A stretch of DNA of 64,000 bases from an uncultured Muribaculaceae bacterium (GTDB lineage: Bacteria > Bacteroidota > Bacteroidia > Bacteroidales > Muribaculaceae). Under the pieces are notes generated by a model, which was given only the letters and a program-made list of their open reading frames with translations, did not search any database and had not been told where the DNA came from. Within the stretch, counting starts at the first letter, position 1, and every line of letters begins with the position of its first letter. The position numbers and the translations under genes are program-made. The stretch spans positions 1-64,000 of the forward strand of contig CAJUKE010000008.1 of assembly GCA_910587075.1 (NCBI GenBank), read 5' to 3'. Positions 18,036-27,739 of this stretch are shown here, piece after piece.

Positions 18036-18791
18036 ATGAGAAAGAACATTGTTGCCGGCAACTGGAAAATGAACACCACCCTCGCCGAAGGCGTGGGCCT
18101 GGCAAAGGACGTTAACGAAGCCCTCAAGAACGCCGCCGACGTCAAGTGCGACGTCGTGATCTGCGTTCCCTTCACCCATCTCGCCTCCGTGGCAGCCGTG
18201 ATCGACGAGAAACTCGGCCTCGGCGCCGAAAACTGCGCCGACCACGTCAAAGGCGCTTACACCGGCGAGGTTTCCGCCCCCATGGTGGCTTCCACCGGCG
18301 CTAAATACGTCATTCTCGGCCACTCGGAGCGCCGCCAGTACTACGGCGAGACCTCCGAAATCCTCAAGGAGAAGGTCAACCTGGCCCTCGCCGAGAACCT
18401 CACCCCCATCTTCTGCATCGGCGAAGTGCTCGAAGAGCGCGAAAACGGCTCGTTCCTCGACGTTGTGACCAAGCAGATCCAGGAAGCCCTCTTCGACCTC
18501 TCGGCCGAGGACTTCGGCAAGCTCATCCTCGCCTACGAGCCCGTGTGGGCCATCGGCACCGGCAAGACCGCTACCGCCGAGCAGGCTCAGGAGATGCACG
18601 CCCACATCCGCGGCGTGATCGCCGAGAAATACGGCAAGGAAGTGGCCGACAACTGCTCGATCCTCTACGGCGGCAGCTGCAAGCCCTCCAACGCCAAGGA
18701 ACTCTTCGCCAAAGCCGACGTTGACGGCGGCCTGATCGGTGGCGCCGCTCTCGACGCCGCTTCCTTCATGGGCATCGTCACCGCTTTCTAA
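18036..18791 (+). CDS. tpiA: Triosephosphate isomerase
   Basis: Glycolytic TIM-barrel enzyme of 251 residues interconverting dihydroxyacetone phosphate and glyceraldehyde 3-phosphate. Visible catalytic features are Asn/Lys in GNWKMN (residues about 8-13), the histidine in ILGHSERR near residue 95, the catalytic glutamate in [14 protein letters not shown] near residue 167 with its flexible loop, and the phosphate-binding YGGSCKPSN and GGLIGGAAL segments. The ATG at 18036 was chosen because the upstream in-frame extension shows no family similarity. SPOR and folE genes follow, a conserved Bacteroidales order. Confidence 0.98.
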   Translation: MRKNIVAGNWKMNTTLAEGVGLAKDVNEALKNAADVKCDVVICVPFTHLASVAAVIDEKLGLGAENCADHVKGAYTGEVSAPMVASTGAKYVILGHSERRQYYGETSEILKEKVNLALAENLTPIFCIGEVLEERENGSFLDVVTKQIQEALFDLSAEDFGKLILAYEPVWAIGTGKTATAEQAQEMHAHIRGVIAEKYGKEVADNCSILYGGSCKPSNAKELFAKADVDGGLIGGAALDAASFMGIVTAF

Positions 18792-18810
18792 GAATACCCT
18801 AACCTATTCA

Positions 18811-18837
18811 CCCCGGCGGGCTCCCGGCCCGCCGGGG
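18811..18837 (+). terminator. GC-rich hairpin after tpiA
   Basis: Perfect 10-bp arms CCCCGGCGGG (18811-18820) and CCCGCCGGGG (18828-18837) follow tpiA by 20 bases. Only a short T run follows, so it may attenuate rather than fully terminate before the SPOR gene. Confidence 0.5.
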
Positions 18838-18856
18838 ATTTCCAAACCCCTACGCC

Positions 18857-19396
18857 TTGACATACCGAAGCCTTTTAACACTGCTTACAGCATGCTCGCT
18901 CCCCCTGGCGCAATACGCCCAGGAGCCGGCCGCTGACACCCCGGTCCCCGAGGAGGAGGCCGGAATTGTGGCGCGGGTCAACGACCCGGCGAGCGCCGTA
19001 TCCTTCGAAATGCCCCGGGCCCTGCTCGAAAGAGTGACAGCCGCGCCCGACACCAACGGCGACGAGAACCGCGAAAGCGGCACCGAGGCCGAAGATGAGG
19101 CCGACAAGCCAGCGAAGGCGAGAGGCGCCAAATCGGTTGGCTACAGGGTACAGGTTTACTCCGACAACAACGCCCGCACGGCGAAAGGCACCGCGCGTCA
19201 GCGCGAAAGGGTAATCTCCGGCGCATTCCCGCAATACGGCACCTACGTCACCTACGCGTCGCCCTACTGGCGCCTGCGCGTCGGCGACTTCCGCTCGCAA
19301 TACGACGCCGAGAAGGCCGCCGCCGAAATCAAACGCGCGTTCCCCTCGTTCGGCCGCGAGGTCAGGGTGGTGCGCGACCGCGTGAACGTACGCTGA
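18857..19396 (+). CDS. SPOR-domain protein
   Basis: A 179-residue exported protein. The N-terminal LLTLLTACSLPLAQYAQ looks like a signal peptide, a Glu-rich linker follows, and residues about 95-175 (GYRVQVYSDN through the WRLRVGDF segment) form a SPOR domain, which binds denuded peptidoglycan glycans at division sites. No ATG lies in frame near the start, and the frame opens with TTG at 18857, so the exact start is uncertain. It sits between tpiA and folE as in Bacteroides. Confidence 0.82.
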   Translation: MTYRSLLTLLTACSLPLAQYAQEPAADTPVPEEEAGIVARVNDPASAVSFEMPRALLERVTAAPDTNGDENRESGTEAEDEADKPAKARGAKSVGYRVQVYSDNNARTAKGTARQRERVISGAFPQYGTYVTYASPYWRLRVGDFRSQYDAEKAAAEIKRAFPSFGREVRVVRDRVNVR

Positions 19397-19464
19397 TTTT
19401 CCCCCACCCGAACTCCACCACACCATACACCACACTCCTACCGACTCACAGCGCGACGATACTT

Positions 19465-20061
19465 ATGGATTTCGATTGCAAACCACTCTCTCCGGCTGAC
19501 TCTGAAAAGATTAATGAAATAGCGGCCCATTACCGCGAAATCATACGCCTCGTGGGCGACGACCCCGGGCGCAAAGGCCTGGAGAAGACCCCGATGCGCG
19601 CGGCCCGCGCCATGTGGTTCGCCACCCAGGGCTACCGCTCCAGCGCCGCCGACGTGCTTTCCGAAGCCATTTTCGAATACGCCGGGTCGAAGATGGTGGT
19701 TGTGAAGGATATCGAGTTCTATTCGTTCTGCGAGCACCACATACTGCCGTTTTTCGGAACGGTGAGCATCGGCTACATCCCCGACGGCTCAATGATCGGG
19801 CTCAGCAAACTCGCCCGGGTGGTCAACACCGTGGCCCGCCGGCTGCAGGTGCAGGAGCGGCTCACAGCCGAACTCTGCGAGGCGGTCAACGAGGCGCTCG
19901 CCCCGAAGGGGGTGATTGTCGCGTGCAACGCCCACCACCTGTGCATGAAGATGCGCGGAGTAGAGAAGCAGCTCGCCACCACCGACACCTATGACTATCT
20001 CGGCGCGTTCGCCGACGACCCTTCCCTCCGCCGGGAATTCCTGAGCCTCATTGGCAAATAA
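19465..20061 (+). CDS. folE: GTP cyclohydrolase I
   Basis: FolE converts GTP to 7,8-dihydroneopterin triphosphate, the first step of tetrahydrofolate synthesis. The 198-residue length is normal. Zinc ligands appear in FCEHHILPFFGTVSIGYIP near residue 90 and in CNAHHLCMKMRGV near residue 153. The QVQERLT segment and the C-terminal F-LSLIGK ending also fit. It is the last gene of the tpiA-SPOR-folE run and is followed by a strong hairpin. Confidence 0.97.
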   Translation: MDFDCKPLSPADSEKINEIAAHYREIIRLVGDDPGRKGLEKTPMRAARAMWFATQGYRSSAADVLSEAIFEYAGSKMVVVKDIEFYSFCEHHILPFFGTVSIGYIPDGSMIGLSKLARVVNTVARRLQVQERLTAELCEAVNEALAPKGVIVACNAHHLCMKMRGVEKQLATTDTYDYLGAFADDPSLRREFLSLIGK

Positions 20062-20109
20062 ACCGACCGCCGAATAAGGAATTGTAGAAACAACAAGCTC
20101 TAAATAATA

Positions 20110-20150
20110 CCGAGGGGCCGCGCTACATATCGTGTAGCGCGGCCCCTCGG
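20110..20150. terminator. Bidirectional terminator between folE and the DUF3127 gene
   Basis: Perfect 18-bp arms (20110-20127 and 20133-20150) close a 5-base loop between two convergent genes. It is one of the strongest hairpins in the window. Confidence 0.85.
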
Positions 20151-20171
20151 GTTATGGGGGTTCCGTAAGTA

Positions 20172-20579
20172 TCAGAAGGGGAGGTCGTCGGGGGCGGAGG
20201 CGGGAGCGGCGGGAGCCTGGTAGGCGGGGGCGGCGGGAGCGCCGTAGCCTACGGGGGGCACGGGGTCGGGGAATGCCTGACCGGGAGCGGGCATGCCGGC
20301 GGGGGCGTCCATGGCGGCGGGTTCCGACTTCCAGCCGCGGATGCTGGTGAACCAGCGGCCATTGTACTCGCGGCTCTCAATGTCGAAGCTGAGCTTGATC
20401 ATGTCGCCAACGTTGAGGGGGTACTGGTCGGCGCGCTCGCCGAAGAAGTCGAAATGAATCTTCTTGGGGTAGCTTTCCTGGGTTTCCAGTACATATTCGC
20501 GCTTCTTCCAGGCGTTGCCGGCCTTGGAGGTACCCGACATCTCGGGGAGCGCCACTATTATGCGTCCTACGATTTCCAT
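20172..20579 (-). CDS. DUF3127 protein with SSB-like C-terminal tip
   Basis: A 135-residue protein. Residues 1-90 match the DUF3127 pattern of Bacteroidetes: an opening MEIVGRI-I, then W-KREYVLET and a YP-x-x-I-x-FDFFG segment, consistent with a small OB-like beta-barrel. Residues 90-130 are a Pro/Ala-rich flexible linker, and the protein ends in DDLPF. A folded OB-like domain, flexible linker and acidic tip ending in Pro-Phe is the arrangement of single-stranded DNA-binding proteins, whose tip recruits repair enzymes. A DNA-binding role is inference; no experimental function is known to me. Confidence 0.8.
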   Translation of the reverse strand: MEIVGRIIVALPEMSGTSKAGNAWKKREYVLETQESYPKKIHFDFFGERADQYPLNVGDMIKLSFDIESREYNGRWFTSIRGWKSEPAAMDAPAGMPAPGQAFPDPVPPVGYGAPAAPAYQAPAAPASAPDDLPF

Positions 20580-20851
20580 ATTCTGTTCTGTTCTTTTTAA
20601 TTTTCCACAAAATTAGCCATAAAAACCAACGCGCCCAAATTTTCGGGCCATTACTTTTCTACATCGCGCCAGGCGGACGGCGGCACCGGGCGAGCTAACT
20701 TTTACCGCGTCCCGGTTGTTTATTACTCGAACCTCGGGCGCTGTTTGGCCGCTTATCCGGCGATTATTCGCCAACAGGCGCCCGGCAGGTTCGACAGCAC
20801 ACAATATCCCAACCCCGCGGGCGCAAGGCCCGCCGCAAAGAAGAAAACATT

Positions 20852-21037
20852 ATGATGTGGATCGCCATAGGCTGCCTGATTGTCGGCCTCATATTGCTCA
20901 TAACCATGTTCGCGTGGAACTCCGCTTCCATCAAATCGCCTTCGAGACGCGCCTTATTCCAAAAATGGCACGGCACGCTACAGATCTCCTATCTGGTGCT
21001 GTTTATGGCATCGGCGGTCCTTTTCCTGATCTGGTGA
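20852..21037 (+). CDS. Small two-helix membrane protein
   Basis: A 61-residue open frame starting MMWIAIGCLIVGLILLITMF. It has two hydrophobic segments (residues about 3-21 and 42-60) separated by a basic loop with RRALFQKWHG. No family was recognised. A purine-rich AAAGAAGAAAA stretch lies just before the start. The frame occupies an otherwise empty 560-base interval upstream of purT, and a TAACTTTT box lies about 150 bases before it. It may be a real small inner-membrane protein, but the evidence is limited to hydrophobicity and position. Confidence 0.5.
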   Translation: MMWIAIGCLIVGLILLITMFAWNSASIKSPSRRALFQKWHGTLQISYLVLFMASAVLFLIW

Positions 21038-21081
21038 CACGGCGGCGCGGCGCCCGCCGCGCTATTTTGTTGATAAACTTA

Positions 21082-21113
21082 TTTGCTTACCCCGCGGAAT
21101 TGGCGTAATTTTG
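21082..21113 (+). promoter_or_regulatory. Promoter of purT
   Basis: TTTG at 21082-21085 and TAATTTTG at 21106-21113 are separated by 20 bases; the purT start codon is 26 bases downstream. Confidence 0.7.
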
Positions 21114-21138
21114 TAGTACGAATTCAATCACTGCAATT

Positions 21139-22329
21139 ATGACCAAGATCGGATCAGTAATGACCCCAGTAGGCCGCAAAGCCATGTTGCTCGGCAGCGG
21201 CGAGTTAGGTAAAGAAGTAGCTTTAGAACTGCAGCGCTACGGCGTGGAAGTGGTGGCCTGCGACAAATACGCCGGAGCCCCGGCGATGCAGGTGGCCCAC
21301 CGCTCGCGCGTATTCAACATGCTCGACCCCGAAGCGCTCCGCTCGGCTATCGAGGAGGAACGCCCCGATCATATAATACCCGAGGTTGAGGCGATTGCCA
21401 CCCCCGAACTGCTCAAACTCGAAGAGAAGGGCTTCAACGTGACCCCGACGGCCCGCGCCGCGTGGCTCACGATGAACCGCGAGGGGATCCGCCGCCTCGC
21501 CGCCGAGGAGCTGGGCCTCCCGACCTCGCGCTACCGCTTCGCGTCGGGCCGCGAGGAGTTCGACAAGGCCATCGAGGAAATCGGCCTCCCCTGCGTGGTA
21601 AAGCCCGTGATGAGCTCGTCGGGCCACGGCCAGTCGACCATACGCCGCCCCGAACAGATTGACGCCGCCTGGAAGGAAGCCCAGGAGGGGGGCCGCGCCG
21701 GCGCCGGCCGCGTGATTGTCGAAGGGTTCGTTGATTTCGACTACGAAATCACACTCCTTACCGTCCGCTCCGTTTCCGGGACAACATACTGCGAACCGAT
21801 AGGCCACATACAGGTCGACGGCGACTACCGCGAGTCGTGGCAGCCGCAGCCGATGAGCGCCAAGGCGCTCGAACGCGCCCGCGAAATCGCCAAGAAGGTG
21901 ACCGACGCCCTCGGCGGCTACGGCATCTTCGGCGTCGAGCTTTTCGTCAAGGGCGACGATGTGATATTCAGCGAGGTTTCGCCCCGCCCCCACGACACCG
22001 GCATGGTTACGATGATTTCGCAGGACCTCAGCGAGTTCGGGCTCCACGCCCGCGCGCTGCTCGGGCTCCCCGTGCCTTCGATCCGCTTCTACAGCCCGTC
22101 GGCTTCCCGCGCCATCGTGGTAGAGGGTGACACCGACAAGGTCGAGTTCGACAACCTTGAGGAGGTTCTGGCCGAGGAGGGTGTGCAGATGCGCATCTTC
22201 GGCAAGCCCGAAATCAAGGGGCACCGCCGCATGGGAGTGATCCTCGCGACGGCCGACACCCTCGACGAGGCCCGCGCCAAAGCTCTCCGCGCCTACGACA
22301 AACTGAAAGTGAACGTTCTGCCCCGCTAA
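21139..22329 (+). CDS. purT: Formate-dependent phosphoribosylglycinamide formyltransferase
   Basis: PurT uses formate and ATP to formylate GAR in purine synthesis, bypassing the folate-dependent PurN step. The 396-residue ATP-grasp protein has the N-terminal nucleotide-binding segment [20 protein letters not shown], the ATP-grasp core with [17 protein letters not shown] near residue 155, [14 protein letters not shown], and the metal-binding [19 protein letters not shown] segment near residue 270. It has its own promoter, and the porin gene follows after only 6 bases, so the two are probably co-transcribed. Confidence 0.97.
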   Translation: MTKIGSVMTPVGRKAMLLGSGELGKEVALELQRYGVEVVACDKYAGAPAMQVAHRSRVFNMLDPEALRSAIEEERPDHIIPEVEAIATPELLKLEEKGFNVTPTARAAWLTMNREGIRRLAAEELGLPTSRYRFASGREEFDKAIEEIGLPCVVKPVMSSSGHGQSTIRRPEQIDAAWKEAQEGGRAGAGRVIVEGFVDFDYEITLLTVRSVSGTTYCEPIGHIQVDGDYRESWQPQPMSAKALERAREIAKKVTDALGGYGIFGVELFVKGDDVIFSEVSPRPHDTGMVTMISQDLSEFGLHARALLGLPVPSIRFYSPSASRAIVVEGDTDKVEFDNLEEVLAEEGVQMRIFGKPEIKGHRRMGVILATADTLDEARAKALRAYDKLKVNVLPR

Positions 22330-22335
22330 CCGGCG

Positions 22336-23394
22336 ATGAACAGCATACGACATTTATCTTCGGCGGGGCTGATGGCCCTGTCGCTGCTCTCCGCGCCCTC
22401 GGCGGCCTCGGCCACCGGGAGCGCGGAGCAAGCCGTAAATGAGGAGAAAGTCGACATCGTGCCGAAAATCCACGGCGTGGTCCGCACCCGCTACGAGGGG
22501 GAGTGGAGCGACTCGGAGGAGTGGCGCCACCGCTTCCAGGTGCGCAACGCCCGCCTTTCGGTCGAAGGCAAGATTATACGGCAGGTCGACTACCTAATAC
22601 GCATCGACGCCTGCGACCGCGGCGTGATGAAGATTCTCGACGCTTACGCGCAATGGACCTTCCCCAAATCGTGGAGGGTGCGCGCCGGGCAGTTCAGGGT
22701 GCCGTTCGGCATCGACCTGTTCCGCGCGCCGGGCACTTACATCTTCGCCAACCGCTCGTTCGTGGGTAAGAATCTGGCCAACGTGCGCGAGGTCGGAGTC
22801 CAGGGTGGCTATTACGGCAAACCGGGCCTGCCGCTGACTGTCGAGGCCGGAGTGTTCAACTCCAAGTCGATGGGTAACCACGATGTGTGGCAGTCGGCGC
22901 TCGACTACGCCGCCAAGGCTGCCTGGAGGCCCGGAGGGTTCGTCGTCTCGGCATCGTACCTTTCGATGAAGCCCTACGGGGTGAGGATGAACCTCGTCGA
23001 TGGCACCTTCGGATGGCACGGCGCCGGACTCACCGCCGAGGCCGAATACCAGCACAAGCACTACGAGCGCGCCGACCTGGCCGACACCGACGCCTGGAGC
23101 GTGTTCGCCTCATATGCGATACCGCTGAAGAAGACGGTGTTCGACAACATCTCCTTCCAGGGGCGTTTCGACTCAATGACCGCCAACTCCAACGGCCGCC
23201 CCGACGACGGAGCGCTTGACTACGACGAGCCGTCGCGCCGACGCCTGACGCTCGGCACCCAGCTTGAATACCTCCGCTCGCCGCTGAGAGTGGCGCTGCG
23301 CTTGAACTACGAGAAATATTTCTACGACTCGGGAGTGGAAGCGCCCGCCGGTGGCCGCGACAAACTGGTGGCCGAATTCATTGTCAAGTTTTAA
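22336..23394 (+). CDS. Outer-membrane porin (OprP/phosphate-selective porin-like)
   Basis: A 352-residue protein with an N-terminal signal peptide (LMALSLLSAPSAASA, cleavage near residue 27). A predicted beta-barrel follows with alternating hydrophobic strands, ending in the typical C-terminal phenylalanine (EFIVKF). The pattern of FQVRNARLSVEGKI, RAGQFRVPFG and FANRSFVGKNLANVREVGVQ is characteristic of the phosphate/polyphosphate-selective porin O and P group. Substrate selectivity is not established by sequence. It lies 6 bases after purT and before dnaG. Confidence 0.82.
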   Translation: MNSIRHLSSAGLMALSLLSAPSAASATGSAEQAVNEEKVDIVPKIHGVVRTRYEGEWSDSEEWRHRFQVRNARLSVEGKIIRQVDYLIRIDACDRGVMKILDAYAQWTFPKSWRVRAGQFRVPFGIDLFRAPGTYIFANRSFVGKNLANVREVGVQGGYYGKPGLPLTVEAGVFNSKSMGNHDVWQSALDYAAKAAWRPGGFVVSASYLSMKPYGVRMNLVDGTFGWHGAGLTAEAEYQHKHYERADLADTDAWSVFASYAIPLKKTVFDNISFQGRFDSMTANSNGRPDDGALDYDEPSRRRLTLGTQLEYLRSPLRVALRLNYEKYFYDSGVEAPAGGRDKLVAEFIVKF

Positions 23395-23445
23395 TTCAAC
23401 GCCTGATACAAACCCAGCCTTACATATTCCAGACAGAACACTTAA

Positions 23446-25713
23446 ATGAGCAAAGGCCTTATCGACCGGGAAACCGTGCAACGGATCATTGACACCGCCA
23501 ACATCGTAGAGGTGGTGTCGGACTTCGTCAACCTCAAACGCAAGGGGGCGAACTATATGGGGCTGTGCCCGTTCCACAACGAGCGCACCCCGTCGTTCTC
23601 CGTATCCCCGTCGAAAGGCATCTGCAAGTGTTTCAGTTGCGGAAAGGGTGGTAGCCCGGTCAACTTCCTGATGGAGCTGGAGCAGATGACCTTCAACGAG
23701 GCGCTGCGCTGGCTGGCGAAAAAGTACCACATCGAGATCCAGGAGCGCGAGATGAGCGACGACGAACGCCGCGAGCAGACCGAGCGCCAGGGGATGATGG
23801 AGGTAAACGACTTCGCCATGCGCCATTTCGAGGCGAATATGGCCGACACCCCCGACGGCCGAGAGATCGGCCTGGCCTATTTCCGCGAGCGCGGCATCAA
23901 CGACTGGGCCATAAAGCGGTTCCACCTCGGTTACGCGCTCCAGAAGAGCACCGACCTCTACGAGGCGGCAAAGGCCAAGGGTTACAACGAGAAGTTCCTG
24001 CTCGACACGGGGCTATGCTCCAAGGGTGACCACGGGGTCTACGACCGTTTCCGCGGCCGCGTGATCTACCCTGTGTTCACCATGTCGGGCAAGGTGGTCG
24101 CATTCGGCGGGCGCACGCTCCGCACCGACAAGTCGGTGGCGAAGTACGTCAACTCCCCCGAGTCTATAATATACTCCAAGAGCCGCGAGCTCTACGGCCT
24201 CTACCAGGCCAAGCAGGCGATCGTGAAACAGGACAAGTGCATCCTGGTCGAAGGGTATATGGACGTGATCTCGATGCACCAGAGCGGCATCGAGAACGTG
24301 GTCGCATCCTCCGGCACCTCCCTCACCGATGGGCAGATACGCCTGATCCACCGCTTCACGGAGAACGTGACCGTGATCTACGACTCCGACGCCGCGGGCA
24401 TCAAGGCTTCGCTGCGAGGCATCGACATGCTTCTGGCCGAAGGGCTCAACATCAAGGTGCTGCTGCTCCCCGAGGGTGACGACCCCGACTCGTTCGCTCA
24501 GAGCCACTCGTCGACCGAAGTCGAGGAGTATATCAAGGCCAACGAGGTCGATTTCATCCATTTCAAAAGCCGGATTCTGCTCGACGACTGCGCCGACGAC
24601 CCCATAAAGAGGTCAAAGGCCGTGGGCGACATCGTGCGCTCCATAGCCGCCATACCCGTGGAGCTGACGCGCACCATATATATCCAGCAGTGCTCGCAGC
24701 GCTTCGGCATCGACGAGGGGGTGCTCACCCGCGCCGTCGCCGCCGACCTCGCTAAACGCCGCGAGCAGAACGCCGCCGACCGTCGCCGCTCCGCCGCCGT
24801 CGACTCTATTAAGAACGGCCCCGGCGCGGCCGAGGCTGACGCGGCCGAAGCCGCCGCTCTCGCCGCCGAAGAGGAGGCCGACCGTCTCGCGGCGCGGCAG
24901 AGCGCGACCCCTGCCCCGGCAAGCCAGGCCGACCACCGGGCCGCCATGCTCGCCCCCCGCGAACGTGAGCTGCTGCGCCTGGTGCTGAAATACGGCATGC
25001 TCGACCTCGGGCAGCAGTTCGACGAGGAGGGCACGCCCCGGGAGTTCGTGAAGGTGATCGACTTCGTGGCCGACGACCTCGCCGCCGACGGCATAGGTTT
25101 CTCCAACGAGGTGTACCTCGCCATTTTCAACCAGGCGCTGGAGTTGCGCCGCTCCGGGTGGGAATCAGCGGCGGCTGAGTTCGAGAAAACCGCGGCGGCG
25201 CGCCGCGAGGAGTTCGTCGCAGCCGGAATCGGCGAAATCCGCGATACGGCCCAGGATATGGCCGAAATCTCCATCCGCGAAAAGCGGCTGCGGCAGAACG
25301 CCGACTCGCTATACGCCGACGATATCAGGGGCTTCGCCCTCGCGTTCCTGGAGAAGCACCTGGCCTCGTCGCCCGACGACCGCGTGCGCCGCATCACAAC
25401 CGACCTCGTGATCGAGAAGCACCAGCTGAGCAAAATCTATTTCAAGAACAACACCAAGGTGGAGACCGAGGAGGACCGCCTCGACCAGATCGTGCCCCAG
25501 GCCCTCATAGCGCTCAAATACGACGTGGCGCGGCTGAACTTCTACGATATCAAGCAACAGATAAGCGACATCCAGAGCCGCCCGGGCTACGACCTCCGCG
25601 AGGTGCTCGAACTGATGGGGCGCCAGCAGAAATGGCAGGCGTTCTGCGCCTCGCTGGCCGAGCATATCGGCGAGCGCGTCTACGAGCCCCTGCGCCTCCC
25701 CCGCCGCAAATAA
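23446..25713 (+). CDS. dnaG: DNA primase
   Basis: DnaG makes RNA primers at the replication fork. The 755-residue protein has the N-terminal CHC2 zinc finger (CPFHNERTPSFSVS then CKCFSCGKGG, residues about 41-70), the catalytic core, and the TOPRIM motif ILVEGYMDVISMHQSG near residue 268 with YDSDAAGIKA near 312. After residue about 440 comes an Ala/Glu-rich linker. The C-terminal part, expected to bind the replicative helicase, is about 250 residues long. The start ATG at 23446 gives the usual N-terminus with RETVQRIIDTANIVEVVSDF. Confidence 0.97.
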   Translation: MSKGLIDRETVQRIIDTANIVEVVSDFVNLKRKGANYMGLCPFHNERTPSFSVSPSKGICKCFSCGKGGSPVNFLMELEQMTFNEALRWLAKKYHIEIQEREMSDDERREQTERQGMMEVNDFAMRHFEANMADTPDGREIGLAYFRERGINDWAIKRFHLGYALQKSTDLYEAAKAKGYNEKFLLDTGLCSKGDHGVYDRFRGRVIYPVFTMSGKVVAFGGRTLRTDKSVAKYVNSPESIIYSKSRELYGLYQAKQAIVKQDKCILVEGYMDVISMHQSGIENVVASSGTSLTDGQIRLIHRFTENVTVIYDSDAAGIKASLRGIDMLLAEGLNIKVLLLPEGDDPDSFAQSHSSTEVEEYIKANEVDFIHFKSRILLDDCADDPIKRSKAVGDIVRSIAAIPVELTRTIYIQQCSQRFGIDEGVLTRAVAADLAKRREQNAADRRRSAAVDSIKNGPGAAEADAAEAAALAAEEEADRLAARQSATPAPASQADHRAAMLAPRERELLRLVLKYGMLDLGQQFDEEGTPREFVKVIDFVADDLAADGIGFSNEVYLAIFNQALELRRSGWESAAAEFEKTAAARREEFVAAGIGEIRDTAQDMAEISIREKRLRQNADSLYADDIRGFALAFLEKHLASSPDDRVRRITTDLVIEKHQLSKIYFKNNTKVETEEDRLDQIVPQALIALKYDVARLNFYDIKQQISDIQSRPGYDLREVLELMGRQQKWQAFCASLAEHIGERVYEPLRLPRRK

Positions 25714-25767
25714 CCGGGGGCGCGCGGCTTTTTTGGCGCGCGGCTCGCTATTATGGGAAAATTTGTG

Positions 25768-25775
25768 TAACTTTG
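25768..25775 (+). promoter_or_regulatory. -7 box of fur
   Basis: TAACTTTG lies about 94 bases before the fur start. No TTTG was found at the standard upstream spacing. Confidence 0.5.
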
Positions 25776-25868
25776 CGGAAGAATCGCCAGGGCGCGAGGC
25801 TCCACAGCCCGGCCCGGGACCCCGACCCGCCGAAGCGGGCGGGGCGGCGAAACAACCATCCGTCTGAT

Positions 25869-26372
25869 ATGGCCGAAAACAACCACGACCACCAGCTCCC
25901 GCAGGCCAAGGCCCGGCTCGCGGAGTACCTGAAAAAACAGAAAATGCGACGCACGCCGGAGAGGCTCGCCATTCTGGAGAAGGCTTTCTCCACCGGCAAG
26001 CACTTCTACGCCGACGAGCTGTACAACATACTGGAGGCCGACGGTTACCACGTCAGCCGGTCGACGCTCTACGCCTCGCTGCAGGTGCTCGTCGACGCCG
26101 GGCTGCTGCTGCGCCACCAGTTCGGCAACCAGCCGGCGCAGTACGAGCGGGCCACCCTCGGGGGGAAGGAGCCCCACCTCCACCTGGTGTGCACCTCGTG
26201 CGGCAGCGTGAAGGAGCAGCGCGAGCCGGCGCTACCCCCCGAAATCACAGCCCACAAATTCCCCCGCTTCCAACCCTCCCATTTCTCGCTCTACGTCTAC
26301 GGCATCTGCTCCAGGTGCCAGCGCAAGCTGCGCCGCCAGGGGGGCGCGGGACCCCATCCCAAACAACCGTGA
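25869..26372 (+). CDS. Fur-family metal-dependent repressor
   Basis: A 167-residue protein (start ATG 25869; the upstream in-frame extension has no similarity). Residues about 15-90 form the winged helix with RRTPERLAILEKAF and VSRSTLYASLQVLVDAGLL. The dimerisation/metal domain has the structural zinc CxxC pairs in CTSCGSVKE and CSRCQRK plus HLHLVC and HFSLYVYGICS. The family includes Fur, Zur and PerR; which metal or signal it senses cannot be told. It lies directly upstream of purA, a common Bacteroidales arrangement. Confidence 0.93.
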   Translation: MAENNHDHQLPQAKARLAEYLKKQKMRRTPERLAILEKAFSTGKHFYADELYNILEADGYHVSRSTLYASLQVLVDAGLLLRHQFGNQPAQYERATLGGKEPHLHLVCTSCGSVKEQREPALPPEITAHKFPRFQPSHFSLYVYGICSRCQRKLRRQGGAGPHPKQP

Positions 26373-26421
26373 GAATCATCACAATATCACATAAACAGAT
26401 CTAAGCAACCTACAACAGATT

Positions 26422-27696
26422 ATGAAAGCTGACGTTTTGCTCGGCCTCCAATGGGGCGACGAAGGTAAAGGTAAGGTGGTCGACGTGCTGACCCCGCGCT
26501 ACGATGCCGTGGCCCGTTTCCAGGGTGGCCCCAACGCAGGACACACCCTTGAGTTCGACGGCAAGAAATTCGTGCTCCGCTCCATCCCCTCGGGCGTGTT
26601 CCAGAACCGCAGCCTCAACATCATAGGCAACGGCGTGGTGCTCGACCCGGTGCTCTTCGCCGCCGAGGCCCGCGACCTCGAAACCGCCGGGGTACCCCTC
26701 AAGGACAACCTCAAGATTTCGCGCAAGGCCCACCTCATCCTCCCGACCCACCGCCTGATCGACGCCGCCAGCGAAAAGGCCAAAGGTGGCGCCAAAATCG
26801 GCACCACCGGCAAGGGTATCGGCCCCACATACACCGACAAGACCGCCCGCAACGGCCTCCGCGTGGGCGACATCGCCGACAACTTCGAGGAGAAGTACGC
26901 CACCCTCAAGGCGCTCCACCTCAGCCGCCTGGCGTCGCTCGGCGCCACACCCGACCCCGAGCTGCTCGCCCGCCTCGAAAAGGAATGGATGGAAGCCATC
27001 GAGTACCTCGCCGAGTTCGAGATAGTCGACGGCGAGTACCTCGTCAACGGTCTGCTCCGCGAGGGCAAGAGCGTGCTCTGCGAGGGCGCCCAGGGCACGA
27101 TGCTCGACGTCGATTTCGGCTCGTACCCCTTCGTGACCTCCTCCAACACCGTGTGCGCCGGCGCTTGCGTGGGCCTCGGCATCGCCCCCAACCGCATCGG
27201 CGAGGTCTACGGTATCTTCAAGGCATACTGCACCCGCGTGGGCAGCGGCCCCTTCCCCACCGAGCTTTTCGACGAGACCGGCAAGCGCATCCGCGACCTC
27301 GGCCATGAATACGGCGCCGTAACCGGCCGCGAACGCCGCTGCGGCTGGATCGACCTCGTGGCCCTCAAATACGCCATCATGGTCAACGGCGTCACCCGCC
27401 TGATCATGATGAAGAGCGACGTGCTCGACGACTTCGACGAGCTCAAAGCCTGCGTGGCCTACAAGATCGACGGCAAGGAGACAGACCAGTTCCCCTACTC
27501 CATCGCCGACGGCACCATCGAGCCGGTCTACACCACCCTCCCCGGCTGGAAGTCGCCCCTCACCGCCGTCACCTCCGAGGAGCAGTTCCCCGAGAACTTC
27601 AAGGCTTACATCGCCTTCCTCGAAAAGGAACTCTCCACGCCGATCACCATCGTCTCCGTCGGCCCCGACCGCACCCAGACCATCATCCGCAAGTAA
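26422..27696 (+). CDS. purA: Adenylosuccinate synthase
   Basis: PurA joins IMP and aspartate using GTP, the first committed step to AMP. The 424-residue protein begins MKADVLLGLQWGDEGKGKVV, containing the GTP P-loop and the catalytic Asp. It also has GGPNAGHTLEFDG with the catalytic His near residue 41, GTTGKGIGPTYTDK near residue 131, and GRERRCGWIDLVALKYA near residue 300. It starts 49 bases after fur, and a hairpin overlaps its stop region. Confidence 0.98.
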   Translation: MKADVLLGLQWGDEGKGKVVDVLTPRYDAVARFQGGPNAGHTLEFDGKKFVLRSIPSGVFQNRSLNIIGNGVVLDPVLFAAEARDLETAGVPLKDNLKISRKAHLILPTHRLIDAASEKAKGGAKIGTTGKGIGPTYTDKTARNGLRVGDIADNFEEKYATLKALHLSRLASLGATPDPELLARLEKEWMEAIEYLAEFEIVDGEYLVNGLLREGKSVLCEGAQGTMLDVDFGSYPFVTSSNTVCAGACVGLGIAPNRIGEVYGIFKAYCTRVGSGPFPTELFDETGKRIRDLGHEYGAVTGRERRCGWIDLVALKYAIMVNGVTRLIMMKSDVLDDFDELKACVAYKIDGKETDQFPYSIADGTIEPVYTTLPGWKSPLTAVTSEEQFPENFKAYIAFLEKELSTPITIVSVGPDRTQTIIRK

Positions 27697-27721
27697 GAGC
27701 TTGTTTTTCAATAAGCTCTTA
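27694..27721 (+). terminator. Hairpin after purA
   Basis: Perfect 9-bp arms TAAGAGCTT (27694-27702) and AAGCTCTTA (27713-27721) surround a T-rich loop. It lies in the 43-base gap before the AIM24-like gene, so it may terminate or attenuate. Confidence 0.45.
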
Positions 27722-27739
27722 GAACCCGCATAGACACTT

